From Tragulus kanchil (lineage: Eukaryota; Chordata; Mammalia; Artiodactyla; Tragulidae): a DNA stretch of 64,000 bases. Where the stretch lies: contig JAIOJX010000002.1 of NCBI GenBank assembly GCA_022376925.1, forward strand, positions 42,307,501-42,371,500. The letters run 5' to 3'. The notes beneath the pieces are model-generated. The model did no database searches. It saw only the letters and a program-made list of their open reading frames with translations, and was not told the DNA's origin. Numbering within the stretch: the stretch's first letter is position 1; every line of letters begins with the position of its first letter. Position numbers and translations under genes: made by a program. Shown piece after piece: positions 58,147 to 64,000 of the stretch.

Positions 58147-60431
58147 AAGTTCAATTGGGTTTTTCCAGAAGATGGTACAGGAAATCCTGAACGAAATTTT
58201 CAGCCAACTCAATATGTGTGTTGTGTGTTTAGTCACTCAGTCGTGTCCAACTCTTTGTGACCCCATGAAATATAGTTCACGAGGCTCCTCTGTCCATGGG
58301 ATTTTTTAGGCAAGAATACTGGAGGGGGTTGCCGTTTTCCTTCTCCAGGAGATCTTTCCGACCTAAGGATCGAACCCACGTCTCCTGTGTGTCCTGCATT
58401 GCAGTCAGTTTTTTACCTGCCAAACTGCTGGAGAAACTTGTGAAGTTGGACAAGTGTGAAACCAAGCCAAAGGAAGGAATTATGGGACAAAATGTACCTT
58501 GATGACATACAACTTCCGTAGTTTCTTTGATGGCCTGTTTCAAAGTTTAATGGAGAGGAAGGTTATGACATGTTGACATCTGCCCATAGGAGTTGCAATA
58601 AATGAAGGAAAGAAGGGATGCAAGATAGTTCTATACTGATTCTTCTCTAAGGGAGCTGATAGAGTGTTTGCAGTAGTTCTCACCCAGGATATCTTTTTTT
58701 TTTTTTTTTGGCTGTGCTGGGTCTTAGTTGTGACATGTGGGATCTAGTTCCCTGACCAGGGATTGAACTCCAGCCCCCTGCATTGGGAACACAGAGTCTT
58801 AACCACTGGACCACCAGGGAAGTCCCCACCCAGGATATCTTGAACTTCCACTTTTGCATCTTCAAAGCCAGGAGTGCTGTTTCTGTTTTAACCTTTCATA
58901 GTTACAGTTCCTCCTCACCAGAGGTGGGAAAGGGTCTCTATTTTTAAGGACTTATGTGATTAGTTTGGGCCTACTGGGATAATCTAGGGTACTCTTCCTC
59001 ATTTTATAATCCTTTATTTAATCAATTAACAAAGTCCTTTTTCTCTGTAACATAATACACTCAGGTTCTTGGGGTTATGAATGGGAAATCTTTGGGAGCT
59101 GAGGCGCATTTGCCTGTGTCACAGTTGATAAACCACTGTTTTATGCATAATTATTAATAAAAGCCTATAGTTTACATTAGGGTTTACTCTTTCAGTTGTA
59201 CAGTTCTGTGGATTTTGTTGGATGTGTAATGTCATATATTTTTAATATCATACAGAATAGTTTATCTCTGTAAAACCTCCTGTGTTCCAAAAGTTCAATT
59301 GGGTTTTTCCAGAAGATGGTACAGGAAATCCTGAACGAAATTTTCAGCCAACTCAATATGTGTGTTGTGTGTTTAGTCACTCAGTCGTGTCCAACTCTTT
59401 GTGACCCCATGAAATATAGTTCACGAGGCTCCTCTGTCCATGGGATTTTTAGGCAAGAATACTGGAGAGGTTGCGTTTTCCTTCTCAGGAGATCTTTCCG
59501 ACCTAAGGATCGAACCCACGTCTCCTGTGTGTCCTGCATTGCAGTCAGTTTTTTACCTGCCAAACTGCTGGAGAAACTTGTGAAGTTGGACAAGTGTGAA
59601 ACCAAGCCAAAGGAAGGAATTATGGGACAAAATGTACCTTGATGACATACAACTTCCGTAGTTTCTTTGATGGCCTGTTTCAAAGTTTAATGGAGAGGAA
59701 GGTTATGACATGTTGACATCTGCCCATAGGAGTTGCAATAAATGAAGGAAAGAAGGGATGCAAGATAGTTCTATACTGATTCTTCTCTAAGGGAGCTGAT
59801 AGAGTGTTTGCAGTAGTTCTCACCCAGGATATCTTTTTTTTTTTTTTTTTGGCTGTGCTGGGTCTTAGTTGTGACATGTGGGATCTAGTTCCCTGACCAG
59901 GGATTGAACTCCAGCCCCCTGCATTGGGAACACAGAGTCTTAACCACTGGACCACCAGGGAAGTCCCCACCCAGGATATCTTGAACTTCCACTTTTGCAT
60001 CTTCAAAGCCAGGAGTGCTGTTTCTGTTTTAACCTTTCATAGTTACAGTTCCTCCTCACCAGAGGTGGGAAAGGGTCTCTATTTTTAAGGACTTATGTGA
60101 TTAGTTTGGGCCTACTGGGATAATCTAGGGTACTCTTCCTCATTTTATAATCCTTTATTTAATCAATTAACAAAGTCCTTTTTCTCTGTAACATAATACA
60201 CTCAGGTTCTTGGGGTTATGAATGGGAAATCTTTGGGAGCTGAGGCGCATTTGCCTGTGTCACAGTTGATAAACCACTGTTTTATGCATAATTATTAATA
60301 AAAGCCTATAGTTTACATTAGGGTTTACTCTTTCAGTTGTACAGTTCTGTGGATTTTGTTGGATGTGTAATGTCATATATTTTTAATATCATACAGAATA
60401 GTTTATCTGCTGTAAAAACCTCCTGTGTTCC
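58147..60431 (+). repeat. tandem 1.14-kb duplication no. 15
   Basis: 58147-59289 is repeated at 59291-60431 (offset about 1141-1144). The join cuts through the mariner element at 59287. Small length differences occur near both ends (atctctgtaaaacctcc against atctgctgtaaaaacctcc; ggattttttagg against ggatttttagg). Confidence 0.95.
58696..58826 (-). mobile_element. short CHR-type SINE with TSD
   Basis: Antisense: poly-T, ggctgtgctgggtcttagtt, 'tagttccctgaccagggattgaac', and accaccagggaagtcccc head. The 15-bp duplication cacccaggatatctt lies at 58681-58695 and 58827-58841. Repeated at 59838-59967 by duplication 15. Confidence 0.9.
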
Positions 60432-62085
60432 ACCCATTCATCCTTTTCTTCAGTTGCCAGCTGTTGGCAACCACTGATCATTTACTGTCCCTTAATAGTT
60501 TTGCCTTTTCCAGAATGTCATATATATGAAATCAGTTTATGTAGCCTTTTCAGACTGGCTTCTTTGACTTATCAAAATACCTTTAAGATGACGTCATTAT
60601 CACTGTCTTTTCATGGCTTGATAGCTCTTTTTTTTTTTTTTTAATCACTGGATACTAATGCAGTGTATGGATGTTTCAGTTTATCCATTTGTTTATTGAA
60701 GCACATCTTGATCACTACCAGTGCCTTGACGATTATGAGTAAAGCTGCTACAAGCATTCACGTGCAGATTTTTGCATGACCATTAAGTTTTCAGTCCACC
60801 TAGGAGTGTAACTGGTGGCTTCATGTGGCAAGACTATGTCTAACTTCTTAAGAAACTCTCAATTATTTTCCATAGTGGTTGTATCATTTTACATTCCTGG
60901 CCACTACCAATGAGAGTTCCTGTTGCTCCACATCCTTACAAGCATTTGCTATTGACTATATTTTGGATTTTATCCATTCTGATAGAGGTATAGCAGTATC
61001 CCATTGTTTTAATTTGTAGTTCTGTAATGATATACAGTGTTGAGAATTTTTTCATGTTTCTTTATTCCATCTCTGCAACCTAGAAGGTACAGACTTTTTC
61101 CTTACTTTTTTTGTTTTGTTTTTGTTTTGGGGCCACTTCTATTGGTCTTTCATTTACCCATTTTCATCCATCTTTGTTCTTTAGCTTGTATGGGCCTCCC
61201 ATCACAGTGACCTCTGTCGCTGCAGAGCACTGGCTCTGGGCGCATGCACTGCAGTGCTCCGGTTCGGTAGTTGGACACATCAGTCCAGCCGCTCCGCAGA
61301 ACATGGAATCTTCCCAGGCCAGGGATCGAACCGGCGCCCCTTGCAAGGCAGTAGTGTCCTTACCCACTGGACCACCAAGGAAACCCTCCTTACTTTTTAA
61401 TTGATTGTGCTGGTCATTTTCCTATGGTTGAGATTTTGGAATTCTTTGTGTAAGTTAGATAAATACTTTGTCAAATATATGTTTTGCAAATATTTTCTCT
61501 CAGCCTTTTTATCCCAAATATTTTGTCCCAGTGACTTGTCTTTTTATTCTCTTAATGGTGACTTGATAGAGCAGAAATTTTGAATTTTAATAAAGTCCTG
61601 CATATAGGTTTGTTCTTTTATGGATCTTGCTTTAGGTGTTACATTTAACAGTTCCTTATCAAACCCAGGGTCACCTAGATTTTCTTCTGTGTTCTGGAAG
61701 TTTGGTAATTTAGTGTTTTATATTAGGTTCATGATCTGTTTTTAATTAATTTTGTAAAGATACAAGGTTAGTATCTAGATTCAACCTTTTTGCATGTGGA
61801 TGTCCAGCTTTTCTAATACCATTTGTTGAAAAGATTATCTGTTTTTCCTTGCATTGCCATTGCTCTTTCATCAAAAATAACTTTCTGCTTTTGTGAGGAT
61901 CTATCTCCTGATTCTCTGTTCTTTTCCATTGACTTGTATATTCTCTCATTTCCACACTGTGTTGTTGACTGTTGTACATTAAGACTAGTTTGGATAATAT
62001 CAGTCCTAACTGTATTCTTCAATATTATATTGGGTCTTTTGCCTAGGATTTCCATTATGGTGTGTGCTGAGTAGAAATGGTGAGA
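60432..62085 (-). mobile_element. L1 LINE 3' half, antisense, split by a SINE
   Basis: Reads backwards through L1 3' UTR and the end of ORF2: 'ttatccatttgtttattgaagcacatc', 'actctcaattattttccatagtggttg', 'gcatgtggatgtccagcttttctaataccatttgttgaaaagattatc'. Diverged, frames broken. Interrupted at 61110-61386 by a SINE. Confidence 0.8.
61110..61386 (-). mobile_element. CHR-related SINE with TSD
   Basis: Antisense copy from ggggccacttctattggtct to accaccaaggaaaccc, lacking the GC-rich stretch and with a short tail. The 11-bp duplication tccttactttt lies at 61099-61109 and 61387-61397, inside the antisense L1. Confidence 0.88.
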
Positions 62086-62159
62086 AGAGACATGCTTGCT
62101 TTGATCCTATAGGGAAAAAAATCCTATTAAGTATTTTGTATCTAATGGACTTTTAAAAA

Positions 62160-64000
62160 TAGTCTTTAACAAGTTAAGTTCCTCTTTGTTGCTTGTTGAG
62201 AGGTTTTACATGAATAGGTGTTGGAGTTTGTCACATGTTTTTTCTGTTCTGTTGGTATTAATCATGATTTTACTTTTTTACTTTTGTCTCTTGCATGTGA
62301 TTCAAACAAATTAGCTCTTTGTTTGCCTCAGATCTTAACTCCCAGTATTTGCCATTTTAGAAGTTTTTATGAAGTAAAATTATTTTCCTTTGAGTTTTGT
62401 GTCATACTTAAATGCTTCCTACTATAGCATTATAGGTAGGAATATTACCTTCTTTTCTAATATCATGATTTTACTTTTCATATTTACATCTTTGGGCTTA
62501 TTTTATTTGGGACAAAATATTAGGCAACAATCAGGATTTTCTCTGATGGCTAAAAACTGTCCCAGGTAGATAGATACAGTAGAAAAGTGGCAACCCAGAC
62601 TAAAGGGTTTTATTTTAGTTAAATTTTTTTTATATAATTACAGGAGGGAAGTTATTAATGGAGGTGGGACTTATAAGACAGGTAAGACCAGACATGGAGA
62701 ATACTTGATAGTGAGAAACAAACTGTGAAGGGCTTTAGAACAGAATGGTTCACATAATGAACACTGTATTACAAAAAGTCATTTGAATGTAATATGTGAA
62801 ATGATTTGGAGTAGGTGAATCTTGAAGAGGAGTAAGAAGAGATTTTTCTCTTCTAAGTGAGAGTATATGAATGAGAATAGGTAAGACAGCTGAATGGATA
62901 AAGGTGACAAAATAGGTTTAGAACTAGAACATAATTAACTTAGAATTTTGCTAGTCGAGAAGAAATGAAATTTAAAGAAGAGGGCACCAAAAATGAAGGA
63001 ACTCATGAATTTGCTTTTGAACACACTGTGACTAAGTTATCAGTGGTTCAGTCAGATGGAGTGAAGAAGTAGCATATGGAAATATGGTATGTATTTTGAC
63101 AGTAAGAGGTCAGCCTAGAATCTAATTTTGAGGGTTAGTAGCAATAGAGAGTTGAAGCTTTGAGTAGGTGAAACTCCCTAAAGAAAACAGGAGAAAAGAT
63201 AAAAGTCTTCTCTTGTGAAATAGTCTTTAACAAGTTAAGTTCCTCTTTGTTGCTTGTTGAGAGGTTTTACATGAATAGGTGTTGGAGTTTGTCAAATGTT
63301 TTTCTGTTCTGTTGGTATTAATCATGATTTTCTTTTTGCGTTTTTTCATGATTTTATTTACTTTTGTCTCTTGCATGTGATTCAAACAAATTAGCTCTTT
63401 GTTTGCCTCAGATCTTAACTCCCAGTATTTGCCATTTTAGAAGTTTTTATGAAGTAAAATTATTTTCCTTTGAGTTTTGTGTCATACTTAAATGCTTCCT
63501 ACTATAGCATTATAGGTAGGAATATTACCTTCTTTTCTAATATCATGATTTTACTTTTCATATTTACATCTTTGGGCTTATTTTATTTGGGACAAAATAT
63601 TAGGCAACAATCAGGATTTTCTCTGATGGCTAAAAACTGTCCCAGGTAGATAGATACAGTAGAAAAGTGGCAACCCAGACTAAAGGGTTTTATTTTAGTT
63701 AAATTTTTTTTATATAATTACAGGAGGGAAGTTATTAATGGAGGTGGGACTTATAAGACAGGTAAGACCAGACATGGAGAATACTTGATAGTGAGAAACA
63801 AACTGTGAAGGGCTTTAGAACAGAATGGTTCACATAATGAACACTGTATTACAAAAAGTCATTTGAATGTAATATGTGAAATGATTTGGAGTAGGTGAAT
63901 CTTGAAGAGGAGTAAGAAGAGATTTTTCTCTTCTAAGTGAGAGTATATGAATGAGAATAGGTAAGACAGCTGAATGGATAAAGGTGACAAAATAGGTTTA
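62160..64000 (+). repeat. tandem 1.08-kb duplication no. 16 (runs off the edge)
   Basis: The segment from 62160 reappears at 63222 and continues to the window end (offset 1061, then 1080). The offset changes because copy two has about 19 extra bases near 63330-63350 (ttctttttgcgttttttcat), a smeared version of the local poly-T sequence. Confidence 0.93.

Larger units (their letters stand above)
56198..58370 (+). repeat. tandem 1.09-kb duplication no. 14 (contains exon 2)
   Basis: 56198-57276 is repeated at 57283-58370 (offset 1093). It carries exon 2, a MIR-like stretch (56670-56850), a mariner MITE and the left end of a Bov-tA. The text before the junction (ccgccaaatcgaaccgatct) is a corrupted form of 58358-58377 (ccgacctaaggatcgaaccc). 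Confidence 0.95.
57498..64000 (+). other. OSGIN2: OSGIN2 intron 2 (incomplete)
   Basis: Follows the last exon 2 copy to the window edge. Contains a mariner MITE, Bov-tA, CHR SINE, an antisense L1 and duplications 15-16. From about 62090 onward the sequence is AT-rich with no recognised repeat or exon. Confidence 0.75.

Noticed and set aside
3592..61404. Many 60-120-residue frames rich in Arg, Ser, Cys and Pro in both orientations
   Set aside because: They are translations of SINE copies (recurring [16 protein letters not shown] strings) with no coding role.
1..64000. CRISPR-like array, prophage, operon or other prokaryotic system
   Set aside because: Vertebrate repeats, a split mammalian gene and a CpG island show this is animal nuclear DNA. 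The regular ~1.1-kb repetition is not an array of spacers.

Overview
This window is eukaryotic nuclear DNA from a ruminant. The evidence is its dispersed repeats: BovB (RTE-type) LINE fragments, Bov-tA-type and CHR-type tRNA-derived SINEs, artiodactyl-style L1, and old mammalian MIR and MER5A-like elements. The most frequent SINE with clear target-site duplications (TSDs) carries a 3' body I do not recognise from cattle or sheep. That hints at a less-studied ruminant lineage (a chevrotain is one guess, not shown). There are no bacterial, plasmid or phage features. No tRNA or rRNA gene and no CRISPR array was found.

The only protein-coding gene I can support is OSGIN2, on the + strand. Its coding exon 1 (40965-41008) lies in a CpG island at about 40080-41330. 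A phase-compatible coding exon 2 follows about 14 kb downstream and is present three times (55177-55331, 56250-56404, 57343-57497). Later exons lie beyond the right edge. Positions 1-40000 are gene-free and probably intergenic; in human the upstream neighbour is RIPK2, and none of its exons was recognised here.

Layout. 1-8.9 kb: L1 tail, a likely solo LTR, SINEs, an old L1 3' end. 8.9-12.3 kb: BovB with an internal deletion. 13.2-17.2 kb: Bov-tA pieces and an L1 3' half split by a SINE. 18.8-23.3 kb: CHR SINE and an LTR-like piece carrying a SINE. 25.4-28.3 kb: antisense LTR-retrotransposon remnant. 28.3-31.8 kb: BovB and MER5A-like. 32.6-35.3 kb: a 20-mer repeat, an array of 50-bp repeats, an antisense LTR. 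37.5-38.9 kb: BovB 3' end, old repeats, MIR, Bov-tA. 40.1-41.3 kb: OSGIN2 promoter and exon 1. 41.3-64 kb: OSGIN2 intron 1, exon 2 (three copies) and part of intron 2, rich in L1, BovB, SINEs and a mariner MITE.

The most striking property is at least 16 near-identical direct duplications of about 1.06-1.18 kb, each with the second copy starting almost where the first ends. They cut across repeats, intergenic DNA and introns alike, share one narrow size range, and differ mainly near the junctions. The simplest reading is an assembly artefact (unmerged overlaps), so the true locus is probably about 17 kb shorter. I found no convincing new biological system. The points most worth following are the SINE subfamily, the very short L1-tail insertions with perfect TSDs, and the 50-bp array beside an LTR.
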